A stretch of DNA of 64,000 nucleotides from Leucosporidium creatinivorum (lineage: Eukaryota > Basidiomycota > Microbotryomycetes > Leucosporidiales > Leucosporidiaceae), in the NCBI GenBank assembly GCA_001600635.1, contig BCKL01000030.1:36763-100762 (forward strand), given 5' to 3'. The stretch's first letter is position 1. Every line of letters begins with the position of its first letter. Shown piece after piece: positions 46,372 to 56,800 of this stretch. The translations under genes and the position numbers were made by a program. The notes beneath the pieces were generated by a model. The model saw only the letters and a program-made list of their open reading frames with translations, made no database searches and was not told the origin of the DNA.

Positions 46372-47398
46372 ATGGCTGCAACACTCTGGACTGTCATCAA
46401 GCTCGTAGTGACCATCGCCCTGCTCGGAGGGTTCCTCTTTGCCGTCATGCTCGCCGTTCAAGCGTTCAACGCTGCTGTCGAGTGAGTTCGATGTCTTTAG
46501 GGAGAGAGGGGGACAGCGAGGACGAGCTACATATCAGTTGTCTCGCCTGGCGCTGCACCCTGCACCTCCTTCGACGCGTCAAGCCCGAGCTAGAACTGAT
46601 CAGTTGCTCGTGCACGCGGCGCAGGTCGACCAAAGAATCGCTCGCTGGGAAGGGAGTCAACATCAGCTCGTCAGGGTAAGCTACACATCTTCATGTCGCT
46701 TCCCTGCTGCTCTGCTCGCTTCAAGTGCGGTGGCCGAAGCAAGACTGAGCCAGCCCTTCGTCACCGCCCTCATTCGACATTCGTCCGCAACGCGTACACT
46801 GCGAGCAGGATGAGACTGTCGTCAGAACGCTCGCTGATCTCTTCATCTGCTGCAGAGTCGCCGTCAAGACCGATAAGCGAGCCAAGACGGCCGAGGAGAG
46901 CGCCGACGCTGCGAGGAGGTGAGATAGGTTCCGACTGCTGGCAGGAAGGGCTATCGTGCTCGCTCGCTGTAGTAAAGAGATGAAGGGTGGTGAGGAATAT
47001 CGAGGCTATGAGGAGCCGCGATGCCCTCGCTGGCTTCCAGCAGCCCAGGCGAGGCTCCTTTGCCTCGGTCGCCGAGCAGCTTATCTCTTTCGAGCCAGTG
47101 GGGGCAGAGGGAGGGAGCAAGGATCACCGTACTATCGTACATACCGTGCAGCGCTGACCAATTTATTTTTGATGCTCCACAGCGGACTCATGAAAGCATG
47201 GAAAAGCTCTTCTTTCAAAGTTCCTTATCTTCTCAGCAAGGGAAGCAACTTGGGTGGATCTCGTCACGACAAGGACAAGGAGGATTGGGAGGCCAAATGT
47301 GAGTAACCTTGCCACGCTGCTTGCTTATTGAGGCCGAGCTGATCTGCCCTTCGCCGAGCACAGATGGTCCCAAGAAGCACAAGAACCACGTCGAGTAG
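46372..47398 (+). CDS. Small one-TM protein, unrecognised
   Basis: 124-aa predicted protein from five short exons (46372-46481, 46625-46675, 46856-46918, 47183-47298, 47364-47398); all junctions keep phase and have good acceptors. One N-terminal membrane helix (VIKLVVTIALLGGFLFAVML) at about 8-32, then a hydrophilic Lys/Ser-rich domain (KTDKRAKTAEESADAAR, SRHDKDKEDWEAKYGPKKHK). No signal-peptidase site is obvious, so it is probably a membrane anchor with the basic part cytosolic or in the matrix. I recognise no family. Over 60% of the span is intron; intron 3 is 264 nt. Confidence 0.6.
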
Positions 47399-47807
47399 GC
47401 GAACGACGAGGGTTCAGAACCGCTGGCGGTGCCATTTGTAACAAGGGAGGTGCGAAAGAGGAGGACAGCGGCCTGATCTGGTGTGCTCGGCGACGAGGGA
47501 GCTCGGACGTCGCTCGTTCGCTTCTTCGCAAGAGCGTAGCCGTCTCATAGCTCTGAAATCACTGTGAATAGTTCAACGAATGCCCCAGCTCGCCGCGAAC
47601 AGCCTGCAGTGAAGTAGGATCGCAATCTCGCGACGCCCAAGTCGAGCAGACGCTCGCCTGAGAGGGCCTGAGAGGGTCACCCTCTCACCTCTTCGTCGAC
47701 TCGATTCGCTTCTCAGGCCGGTAGAGCTCGTCGCTCCCTTTTTCGTGCCACTCGACTCGTTTCTGTATCCTTCCCTTCCTCTTCCTCTTCCCCTCACCTT
47801 TACCGTA
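47399..47807. other. MIC60 promoter region
   Basis: 409 nt with no supported gene. A pyrimidine-rich stretch (ccttcccttcctcttcctct) lies just upstream of the MIC60 ATG and probably forms its 5'UTR. Confidence 0.45.
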
Positions 47808-50201
47808 ATGCTCCGACAGCTCGCTCTCTCCCAGCAGGGCGCCGTCGCCCGTACCGCCCTTCGCGCTCCCAGTGCTCGCTTGGGTGTGCAGCCAGCGGCT
47901 ACTCGTCAGGCTCTTGCTCGTAGGGTACGTGTCTGCTGCTCTCTTGCTGTAGCTCATCGGCCGACTAGCAGAAACGCAGGGACTGACGCTTCTCTTCTCG
48001 TCTCGCTCGTCGCAGACGTACGCTACCGCTCCTCACGCCCCCACCCAATCCTCGGTGCTGCCTGCCGCCAAGTCGACGCTCCCGCCTCCTCCTCCCCCTC
48101 CCAAGGCGCGCAAGTCGATCCCTCGCCGCGTCCTCACCCCCCTCGCCCTCCTCGCCGTCACCTTCTACGCCCTCTCGCTGCCCCTCGGATACGCTTCGCT
48201 CCGTTACCGCGATTTCCTCGTCGAGGCCGTTCCCCTCGGAGAGCAGATTGGCGACCTCCTGGACAAGTACGAGCTCTCGTCGGGAGCCAAGAAGCACGAG
48301 GAGAAGGCAAAGGCCGCCGCTGCTGGAGGCGCTCCCGTTGGACGCAAGGAGACGGAGCTCACGCGCTACGCCGAGAACAGGGCCAAGGCCGAGGGATGGG
48401 GACTGAAGAAGGGAGAGAAGGCCGATCCCGAGAAGGCGCGCCTCGAGCTCAAGGAGAAGTCCGAGGCGGCTCTCTCCAAGGCTCAGCAGGCGGCCGCTGA
48501 GGCCAAGGCCAAGGCAGGAGCACAGGTCGAGAAGGTTGCTGTCAAGGCGGAGAAGGCGGCGGAGAAGGCCAAGGAGACCGTCAAGGAGGTTGTCGAGAAG
48601 GTCAAGGAGGCCGTCCCCGCCGCCGCTGCCGCCCTCCCTACTTCGCCCAAGGTCGTCGAGGAGCCCGCTTCCACCCTCCCCATCTATGCTCAGCGCCCTC
48701 GTGAGCTCGACGCCACCCCCATCCCCGCCAAGAAGGCCGCCCCCAAAGAGACTTACACCGGCCCTCCCATCCCCATCGGATTCGAGCCTCCTACCGGCTA
48801 CGAGCTCGCTCGCCCTCCTCCTACCCCCAAGGGCGACATCAAGCCCGCCACTCCTCCTCCCGCTCCCCTCCCCCTCGTCGCCCCCGCCGTCAAGGACGTG
48901 ACCACCTCGGAGCCCATCCTCGGTCAGCTCGCTTCCACCATCGACTCGCTCGCCAAGTTTGTCGAGAACAGCTCGGACGTCGTCTCCTCCTCGGCTGGAT
49001 CCATCCTCACCTCGGCGCAGAACGACATCACCCAGCTCGCTGGTCGCCTTGAGGCTATCAAGAAGACCGAGACCGAGAAGCTCCAGGCTTCGCTCAAGCA
49101 GCAGGCTGGCGAGTATTCGGGCATGCTCCTCAAGGCTGAGAAGGAGCTCGTCGAGCGCCTCGACACCCAGGAGGAGGACTGGAAGAAGGCCTTCGATGAG
49201 GAGCGCAAGAACCTCGTCGGCGCTTACAAGGCCAAGCTGGACAAGGAGCTCGAGACGCAGCAGGAGATCATCAACCAGCGCCTCAAGGAGGAGGTCGTCG
49301 CTCAGGGTATCGAGCTGCAGAGGAGGTGGGTGCGCGAGATCAAGACCAGGGTGGAGCAGGAGCGCGGCGGAAGATTGGCCAAGCTCGAGGAGCTCGAGGG
49401 TGGCATTCGCAAGCTCGAGAAGGTTACCAAGGACAACGAGGAGGTGTGTAGTCTTCGCTCGCGGTCCCGAGGATCTTCTCGCTAACTTTCTCTCTTTACA
49501 GACCATCAACGAGGGAGTTCGCGCTCGCAAGCTCTTCACCGCCGTCAAGGCCGTCGAGCACGCCGTCGCCTCTGGCCGACCTTTCGACGCCGAGCTCCGC
49601 GCTCTGCAATCCCTCCTCTCCGCCGCCCCCGCCACCGCTTCCGCCGACTCGACTCTCCTCCTCTCCGCTCTCTCGACCATCCCCTCCTCCGTCTCCTCCG
49701 CCGGCATCCAATCCTTCCCCGCCCTGGCCTCCCACTTCAACGCTTCCGTCGCTCCTCAACTTCGCAAGGTCGCTCTTCTCCCCGAGCACGGTGGATTGTT
49801 TGCCTACCTTACCAGCGTGGTGCTGAGTAACGTCATGTTCGAGAAGCAGGGATGGTCCGAGGGAGATGATGTGATCTCGACGGTTGGAAGGGCGAGGTTC
49901 TGGTTGGAGAACAAGGATTTGGATATGGCCGCGAGGGAGGTCAACTCGCTCAAGGGTGAGTTCTGGTTTCTTGCCTACCTCGACGAGCGAGAAGCTGATC
50001 ATTCGTTCTCCTCTCTTTTCGCAGGCTGGCCCAAGGCGCTGGCATCCGACTGGCTCAAGCAGGCAAGGCATCACCTCGAGGTCAAGCAGGCATTGGAGGT
50101 GAGCTCTTCTGCCTCGTCTCTGCTCGGAGTGCGTTCGCTGATCTCTCGCTTCATAGGTCGCCGAGGGTGAGGCCACCGCTGAGAGTCTCCGGGCACTGTA
50201 A
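47808..50201 (+). CDS. MIC60: MICOS complex subunit MIC60 (mitofilin)
   Basis: 705-aa inner mitochondrial membrane protein that shapes crista junctions. Exons 47808-47924, 48016-49443, 49502-49955, 50025-50098, 50157-50201. The basic presequence (MLRQLALSQQGAVARTALR) is followed by a Pro-run (LPPPPPPPKARK), one membrane helix at about 78-98 (LTPLALLAVTFYALSLPLGY), and long Ala/Lys/Glu-rich coiled coils (AEAKAKAGAQVEKVAVKAEK). The C-terminal mitofilin signature is present: KLFTAVKAVEHAVASGRPFD, DMAAREVNSLKGWPKALASD and WLKQARHHLEVKQALEV. Topology should place the coiled coil in the intermembrane space. The opposite strand has a long spurious open frame caused by the GC-rich codons. Confidence 0.93.
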
Positions 50202-50359
50202 GGGTCGAGGTGAAAATATAGATCATTGTTCGTTATGCACTCTCGACGAGCATGCGAGCGCGACTGAGCCCGAAATCGCTCGCTTTCTCGGCGCTCAAAG
50301 CTCGGCGAGTGCTATCAACGCGAGGTTTCACTAGAGCTCGCTACATCAAGACGTCGTCT
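50202..50359. terminator. Convergent 3' region MIC60 / NAF1
   Basis: 158 nt between two stop codons on opposite strands; both 3' ends fall here or overlap. An AT-richer run (gtgaaaatatagatcattgttc) follows the MIC60 stop. Confidence 0.45.
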
Positions 50360-53044
50360 CTACCATCCACCCTGTCCATGGCCCTGCCCCTGCTGAGGCG
50401 GCGGTCCTCCATAAGCGCCTCGCGGCCCCGCCGGCGGCTGCTGACCCTGCTGACCCTCCTGACCGTACGCTCTTCCCTGCTGTCCCTGCCAGTACTGCTG
50501 CTGCTGCTGGGGTGGCGCTCCATACGCGCCGTGCTGGGGAGGTCCTCCGTAGCTGGGGTAGCCACCCTGCTGCTGCTGCTGCTGAGGAGGAGGAGGAGGT
50601 CCTCCGCCGCCGCCAGCGCCGAAGAAGCGAGGGTTGAAGTGACCTTGAGCTTGGGAAGGAGGTGCGGGAGGATACTGTTGCTGCTGATTGTAGCCAGCGG
50701 GAGGAAATTGCTGGGGGTACTGGGGTTGTTGTGGGTAGTAAGGAGCCTGAGGAGGAGGAGCTGAGGCCCCGAAGAATTGAGGAGGGGCGGCGTTGGGTGC
50801 TCCGAAGGCGAAGGAAGAGGGAGGAGGAGCTGCGCTGACGGGAGGAGGAGGGACCGAGTCGCGGTGTTGAGGAGGAGGGGACACCATGCGACTGGTTGCT
50901 GAAGGGGTGGAGGCGGGCGGCTTGTCGGCGCCACTGGCGAGGGAAGAACGACGTTCCTCCTCGGTGGGAGGTGCTTCAAAGGCGGGCTTCTGGGGCAAAC
51001 CAGCGATACCGCGAGGGAGGGCCGCGACGGGTCGACCTCCGCCTCCAAGAGCGGCAGCACCTCGCCCTCCTCCACCCCTTCCTCGTCCACGCTCGGCTCC
51101 CCTTCCTCGACCCCTCACCTCTCCCCTTCCTCTCCCACCTCGCCCACCCCTTCCACCCGCCCCAGCACCCTGGATACCCGCGTCCCTCTCACTCTGCTCC
51201 CCTCCCTCTCCCTCCCCATCCGAAAACTCAAACTCCACCTCCCCGTCCACCTCCCTGCCCGTATCCCTCTCAAACATCCGTCGTCCCTCCCTTCCACTAG
51301 GCGGCTTCTCTCCCATACTCCACAAATCGCGCTGAGGTGGTCCTGCGGGAGCTGGGGTGCGAGACATGGGTCCTGGAGCGTCGGGAGCGTCGAGGTCGGC
51401 GTAGGAGAGGGTTGAGGGGCGGGCGGGGAGATGGGAGGGAAGGGCGCCGGGAGGTGGAGGGCGTGGTTGGGTGGAGGGGGCGCGGGAGTTTTGGCGCGAG
51501 GGACCGGGGGTGGCGGAGGCGGTGCGGGAACGACGGCTGTTGAAACGGAGGAGGAGGGTCAGCGCCGCGCCGGGAGAGGCAAGAGAGGGAGAAGACGAAC
51601 TCGGCCTTCTGCGCCCTCTTATACTCCTGCTCCTGCTCGTCATCACTGAACTCAATCTCTGCCGCTCCAACTTCCTCATCCCACACGTTCGAGGCATCGC
51701 TACCTTTCATGGCCCTCAACTCGCGCGTGAAGACGAAGGAGGCGAGGGTGGGAGCGTAGTAGATGGGACGGTCGACGGTGAAGATTTCGGGAGAGGGGAG
51801 GTTGGTCGCGGGGAAGCGGAGCGAGTAGAAGGGCTGTTGGACCGAGCCGAAGGTCTCAAAGATCTGTTGGGAGGAGGGGGGCAGGGCCGAAAGTCAGTCT
51901 CGGGCGAGAGGATGACGGACAGCAAGAAAGACTCACACTACCAACGACAGTCCTATCCTCCAAGCATACGACCGTACCCTCGTCCAACACCTTGTAGCTG
52001 CCCGTCGTATCAGCCCTAACAACCACGACTGTCTCAATCACGCTCTGCACCTTGCCGAACTGGGCCAACTCGACCCCCTCGGGCACCTTCTCCAACTTGG
52101 GCAACTCGACCTCGGGCTGATCCAACTCGTGCTCCGTCTTGGGCGCAGCGCCGAGCGCGCCGGCGTTGACGTCGTCGTCGGAGAGGTCCGAGTCGAGAGA
52201 GTTGGCGCGGGCGCGTTGGGCCGGACGCTTGCGGACGCGCTTCTTCTTTTGTCCATCGGCGGTCGTTGTTGAGGTGGCGGCGGTGGTGGAGGGGGAGGGG
52301 CCGTCGGTTGCTCGAGCGGAGGGAGCGTCAGAGTCCGAGTCCGAGGATGAGGAGGAGGATGATGAGTCGGAGGAGCTGTTGAGGGGAAAGTTGGTCAGTG
52401 GGAGCTAGTCGAGAGAGCTGTGGAAGCACTCACGAAGCCTCATCATCACCCTCAACGTCCATCTTGGCTGTCGGAGCCTCCTCCTTCTTGACTTCCTTCT
52501 CGGCTTCCTCAGTCTGCATCTCTTGTCCCTGCGCCTGCTCCTCCTGCTTGACCTCCACCTCAGCCTCCTGTACCTCGACTCCCTCCCTCGGTACCCCACC
52601 CGCCTCCATCTCCCTCTCAATCGCCTGCAGCCCATCCCCTCCCGGCTCGTCCATCGTCACCTCCCCACTAAGCCCAGCCCGCTCCTTGAGGTCGCGCACC
52701 ACCTGCTCGTAGTTGGTATCCTTGTGCTCGTCGTGGTTGAGGTCTTTGGCGTTGGCGCCGAGGGAGAGGATGTGCTCAATGTCGGCGGGTAGACCTTGGA
52801 GGGTGGTGGTCGAGGCGGTGGGAGTGGGAAGAGCGGGTACTTTGAAGGTTTCTGTAGGTTCTTCTTTGACTGGTACTGTTGGCTCTGTACTGCTCGAGTC
52901 GACTGGAGCGGAGGTCAGTTGCTGGTCGGCGAGTGGAGCGGCTGCTTGTTCGAGGGGAGGGTCGATGCTGGTTGGAGTGAGGGTGAGTTGAGGTGCAGCA
53001 GGTGCGGGTGCACTCAAGCCTGGAATTTGATCTGCTTCTGACAT
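50360..53044 (-). CDS. NAF1: H/ACA snoRNP assembly factor NAF1
   Basis: 829-aa nuclear protein that holds the Gar1 site during H/ACA snoRNP assembly. Exons 53044-52434, 52375-51937, 51863-51601, 51536-50360. An acidic Ser/Asp-rich stretch and a basic QKKKRVRKRPAQRAR signal precede the Gar1-like core: GKVQSVIETVVVVRADTTG, VLDEGTVVCLEDRTVVG, FETFGSVQQPFYSLRFPAT and FVFTRELRAMKGSDASNVWD. The C-terminal half has RGG-type repeats (GRGGRGGRGRGE), then Pro/Gln/Gly/Tyr-rich sequence likely to be disordered. Intron 3 uses a GTTCGT donor. The size is larger than yeast Naf1 because of the tail. Confidence 0.9.
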
Positions 53045-53232
53045 GCTACAAGTCGAGCTGGGAAGGAGACGAGAAAGCGGTAAGAAGCAGAGGAGCAGCT
53101 TCTCCCCTTCGCGACTTTTTGAACGCGCCAAGTCTGAGAATCTCAAGCAAGACCTCCTCTTTCTTTCCTGCCTCCTGCTACATCTCGCTCGTTACAAGCT
53201 CAGCTCTCGTACAAGGTCTACTGCAGTCCAGC
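53045..53232. promoter_or_regulatory. Divergent promoter NAF1 / mitochondrial EF-Ts
   Basis: 188 nt between the start codons of NAF1 (-) and EF-Ts (+). No defined element recognised. Confidence 0.45.
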
Positions 53233-54330
53233 ATGCCCCGCCTTTCTCCTCTGATCATCAGCCCCTCTCGCCTCTCAGTACTCCCTCGACGAGCTCTCCT
53301 TCACTCGACTCCCCGCCGCCTCTCAGCAGCCGACTCCAAGCCCGCCTCTGTACCCATCGCTCTCATCTCTCAAATCCGCGCTGCTCGCCCGGGCACTCCC
53401 CTCTCCCTCGCCCGCACCGCCCTCCAATCCTCCAATAACGACCTCCAACAAGCGCTCGCTTGGATCGCCAACCAAGCTGCCGAATCAGGCGCCGCGAAAG
53501 CCAAGAAGCTCGAGGGCAGGACCGCCAACGAAGGATTAGTAGGAGTAGCCGTCCTGGCTGATGGCACCGGAGGAGTAGGAGTCAGGGCTGCCATGGTCGA
53601 GCTGAGGTGCGAGACGGATTTCGTAGCCCGTACCGACGAGTTCCGGGACTTGGTCGAGTCGGTCGCTCGCTCTGTAGCCTTCTTTGCGGAACCTACGACC
53701 TCCCCTACCCCCTCCACTCTCCTCCTGGACCGAGATCTCGCCTCCCTCGGCTCAACCCCCGTCGTTCCCCCTCCCTCGGCTTCAGCAACTCACGCCGAAG
53801 ATACTCCCACCTCTACCATCGCATCCTCCATCGCCTCCACCATCTCCCGCCTAGGGGAGAACATCTCCCTCGCCCGCGTAGCGTCCATCGCCATCGACCC
53901 CGTCCTGCCCGGCGAGCAGCCCACCCATCTCGCCTCGACCTACCTCCACGGCGCTAAGGCTTCCGCTACTCCCGGCGACACCACGTTCCAAGCGGGCACC
54001 CTCGCCTCCCTCGTCATCTCCCGCTTGGGCACCGGCGGCTCGGTCGAGAAGGACGAGGTGCGCAAGATAGTCCGAGCGCTCGCGAGGCAGGTGGTCGCTA
54101 TGCCTACTAGTAGTGTCGAGGGAGGAGAGGAGAAAGTCGAAGAGGGAGAGCAGAGCACGGCGCTGTACGAGCAGGGGTTGATGACGATGAGTAGTAGTCA
54201 GGCGTTCGAGTTTGACCAGGGCACAAAGGTCGGCGAGGTGTTGAAGTTGTGGAGTAAGGCGAGGGGCGTGGAGGATGGTGGGCTGAGGGTAGAGCAGTTG
54301 AAGAGGTGGCAGGTCGGTCAGGAGGAGTAG
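53233..54330 (+). CDS. Mitochondrial translation elongation factor Ts
   Basis: 365-aa guanine-nucleotide exchange factor for mitochondrial EF-Tu, the only multi-hundred-codon gene here with no intron. The presequence (MPRLSPLIISPSRLSVLPRR) ends near a typical cleavage region. The UBA-like N-domain (LISQIRAARPGTPLSLARTA, DLQQALAWI) is followed by the EF-Ts signature AAMVELRCETDFVARTDEF. Core subdomains follow (GENISLARVASI, LHGAKASATPGDTTFQAGT), and the end has QAFEFDQGTKVGEVLKLWSK. Order and length fit fungal Tsf1. Identification is firm. Confidence 0.93.
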   Translation: MPRLSPLIISPSRLSVLPRRALLHSTPRRLSAADSKPASVPIALISQIRAARPGTPLSLARTALQSSNNDLQQALAWIANQAAESGAAKAKKLEGRTANEGLVGVAVLADGTGGVGVRAAMVELRCETDFVARTDEFRDLVESVARSVAFFAEPTTSPTPSTLLLDRDLASLGSTPVVPPPSASATHAEDTPTSTIASSIASTISRLGENISLARVASIAIDPVLPGEQPTHLASTYLHGAKASATPGDTTFQAGTLASLVISRLGTGGSVEKDEVRKIVRALARQVVAMPTSSVEGGEEKVEEGEQSTALYEQGLMTMSSSQAFEFDQGTKVGEVLKLWSKARGVEDGGLRVEQLKRWQVGQEE

Positions 54331-54622
54331 ATTAGAGCCAGTCAGAAGCAATAGAACTTCGCCCCATCACCGCTTCGCTTCTCATCGCCGAGGTGGCTTC
54401 TCTTTCGCTCGGGAGAAAGGTCGAGTGAAAGCGTGTATTGCGTATGTACGGATTGCGGAATGCGAGAAAAGATAAAACAAGGATGTGTATGAACAAGGGA
54501 AAGCTATCAACAGTGGGGGGAAACCTCCAATCGCCCTCGACGCCGGCGCCGAGCAAATCCTTCTCGTCCTCCTCGACACCCGTGTATAGTGGTGCCTCTC
54601 CTGCTCGTCCGTCCCCAGCGAT
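54331..54622. terminator. Convergent 3' region after EF-Ts
   Basis: 292 nt between two stops on opposite strands. An A-rich segment (gagaaaagataaaacaagga) lies at about 54461-54481. No gene supported. Confidence 0.4.
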
Positions 54623-55842
54623 CTACTCAACAACCTCTCTCAACGGGCTCGCCACCAACGGCTGACTGGCCGTCAACCCCGCCGAGCTCATGCCCGTCAT
54701 CATCCTCGCCGCCAACAGGGCATTGGTACTCTTCCTCTTCCTCAAGTTCTGCCTCATCGTCCTCTCATCTTCCTCTCCCTGTTCCTCCTCATCTTCCTCG
54801 CGCGAGACCATCGGCAGCGGACCCGTACATCCCGGCGTGGATCCAGCGTACCGACCTCGGGATTGAACGTGCTCGGCGGGGGTCGTGGGGATCTCGGCGG
54901 CGGGAGTGTCGGGGAGGGGTCTTGAGCCATAAGAGTTGATCTCCCTAGACGTGAGGATCGTAGTCTGCGCCTCCACATCATTGATGTAAGGCGAATGCGA
55001 GGGCGCCGAAGCGGGCGTGTTCTGACCCGAGGAGGAAGGGGTCGAGAAAGCCGAAGTGGCGGTCGCGGGCATGAGGGAGGGAGGGGTTGCCGGTCGAGAG
55101 AGGACCCAAGGGAAGGGGTAGCCGTCGGGGGAGTAGCGGGTGATGGGTCGACGAATGACGGGCGCGGGAGGAGGAGTAGGCAGCGCTTGACGAGAAGCGG
55201 CGGCGGCTTCGGCGATGGGGTCGCTGAAGTCCAATGTGTCGGAAGGGGAGAGGTTGGAGAGGACGGAATCGCTTTGGCCGAAGAGAGGGCGAGTAGTCGC
55301 GGCGGAGGCGAGCGGGGTTTTGAGCTTCACTTGCAGCTTCGGCGCCGAGGGAGCGAGGTTTTTGGGCGAAGGGAGGGCGGTGGAAGTGGATGGTGCAGGG
55401 TCGCTAAAGTCGAAATCCTCGTTAGAGGAGATGTCGCTATACACGGATCCGCTCGAGTGCAGGCAGGGCCGTTTGTCAAACGATGCGTAGGCGATGCTCG
55501 AGGATGACGAAGGCGCTGAGGAGCAAGCTGGGTGCTCGAAGCGAGGGGAGGAGAAGTTGCTGTAGGGCGACTCGAGGGGGCTGTAGGTGGATCCCGATGC
55601 GACGAGTTGTGGACGGTGAAGAGGGGAGACTAGCATATTGGAGAGCTGAGAAATACCGAGGTTAGCGAGGTGCCGCGAAAGCGAGCGCCGGCGCCGGCGC
55701 CCTCTGCTTGAGTGCAGAGGGGGAGAGGGCTCACTTGTGTAGAGGTGTTGAGAGGTAAAGTCCGAGTTGTGTGGCTGTTGGCAAGAACGTTGCAGGAGGA
55801 AGGGGAGCGCAGACTTTGGACTTCAAAAGATGGCCTTGACAT
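54623..55842 (-). CDS. Unrecognised Ser/Pro-rich protein
   Basis: 376-aa predicted protein from two exons, 55842-55735 and 55645-54623. The first exon is in phase and supplies an upstream ATG; a start at 55636 inside exon 2 is the alternative. The sequence is low-complexity and probably disordered. Two related segments, SVYSDISSNEDFDFSDPAPS and SVLSNLSPSDTLDFSDPIAE, repeat the core DFSDP, possibly a short binding motif. A basic/Arg-rich stretch (RQNLRKRKSTNALLAARM) near the end could be a nuclear signal. No membrane segment and no known domain. Confidence 0.6.
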
Positions 55843-56800
55843 CACCTCGCCTTTCCCCTGACCGCGAGAGCAGCGCCTGCTTTGCTGCGAATGACCTCAA
55901 GAGTACGGTGCTCCAACATCGTAAACAAGTCATGCTGTCTCTTATCATACACAGCGTTGTCTGTCGGGGCCTCAGCGATGTCTCCCGCATCTGAAGTCGT
56001 CCTTCGCGAGCCGAGCGCCGAAGCTAGCGCCGAGAGGCCTCAACTCCTATTGTTTCGACGGCGAAAAGCGATTGGGACGCGTTGTAGAGCAGTGAGAAAT
56101 GTATGCTTATGTTCTGTATTGCAGCAGGGGCACCTCGAAGGCAAAAGACCGAGGCAAACGCGTGAGAGGGGGTTCGAGCGCTGCGAAGGTCGAGAGGCGG
56201 AGGTGGAAGATTTCGAGAGGATGTAAGGGAGCAGAGTAAGGCGGGCTGCAGAGGAGTAAAGGGAGAGTAACGCTGAGGACTGGTAAAATGAAGCCGGGAG
56301 CGAGTATAAGGAGCGTCGATCTGCGAAAGGGCTCCAGAAGCGCTCAGTTGTGAGCCGAAGTGGTTTGCTCTCCATCTCCCCCCCTTCAGCTTCGACTACA
56401 GCCCTTTTTCGACTTGTACAGAGCTCTCAACGAGTGAGAACTCGCCTCCCTTCCCGTGAGCCTCTACTTTCATACCTTACAACTGCTCGAGCGAGCTAGA
56501 CGCGACCCTTACACTGAACTCTTCCCTCTCCCAGCCTCTCCCCTCTCTCCCTCCGTCTCCCGCCTCTCGCCTCTGGGCTAGCAACAGAGTCAACTAGTCG
56601 ACTACACAAGACTAGCCAACTTATAGCGCCTGCGCTTCTTCCCTCTTCCCATCGCCTCAGTGGATCGTTCGACGCTCAGTGGGTGCGTGTTTGAGGCTCG
56701 CCTTCGCTTGGCAATTGGGCTGCAAGGGTCTCAAGTGGAGGGGAAGCAGCAAGACCTGAAAGCTGATTCTAGTCTGTACCACAGTCCGACCAACCGAGCC
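55843..56800. promoter_or_regulatory. Divergent promoter of two low-complexity protein genes
   Basis: 958 nt. A strong CT-rich tract at about 56520-56575 (ctctcccagcctctcccctc) precedes the + strand gene and probably marks its transcription start or 5'UTR. No coding exon supported. Confidence 0.45.

Noticed and set aside
47965-49740. 591-codon open frame on the minus strand opposite MIC60
   Set aside because: It is Leu/Gly/Arg-rich with no domain and mirrors the GC-rich codon usage of MIC60; the + strand protein has clear mitofilin motifs.
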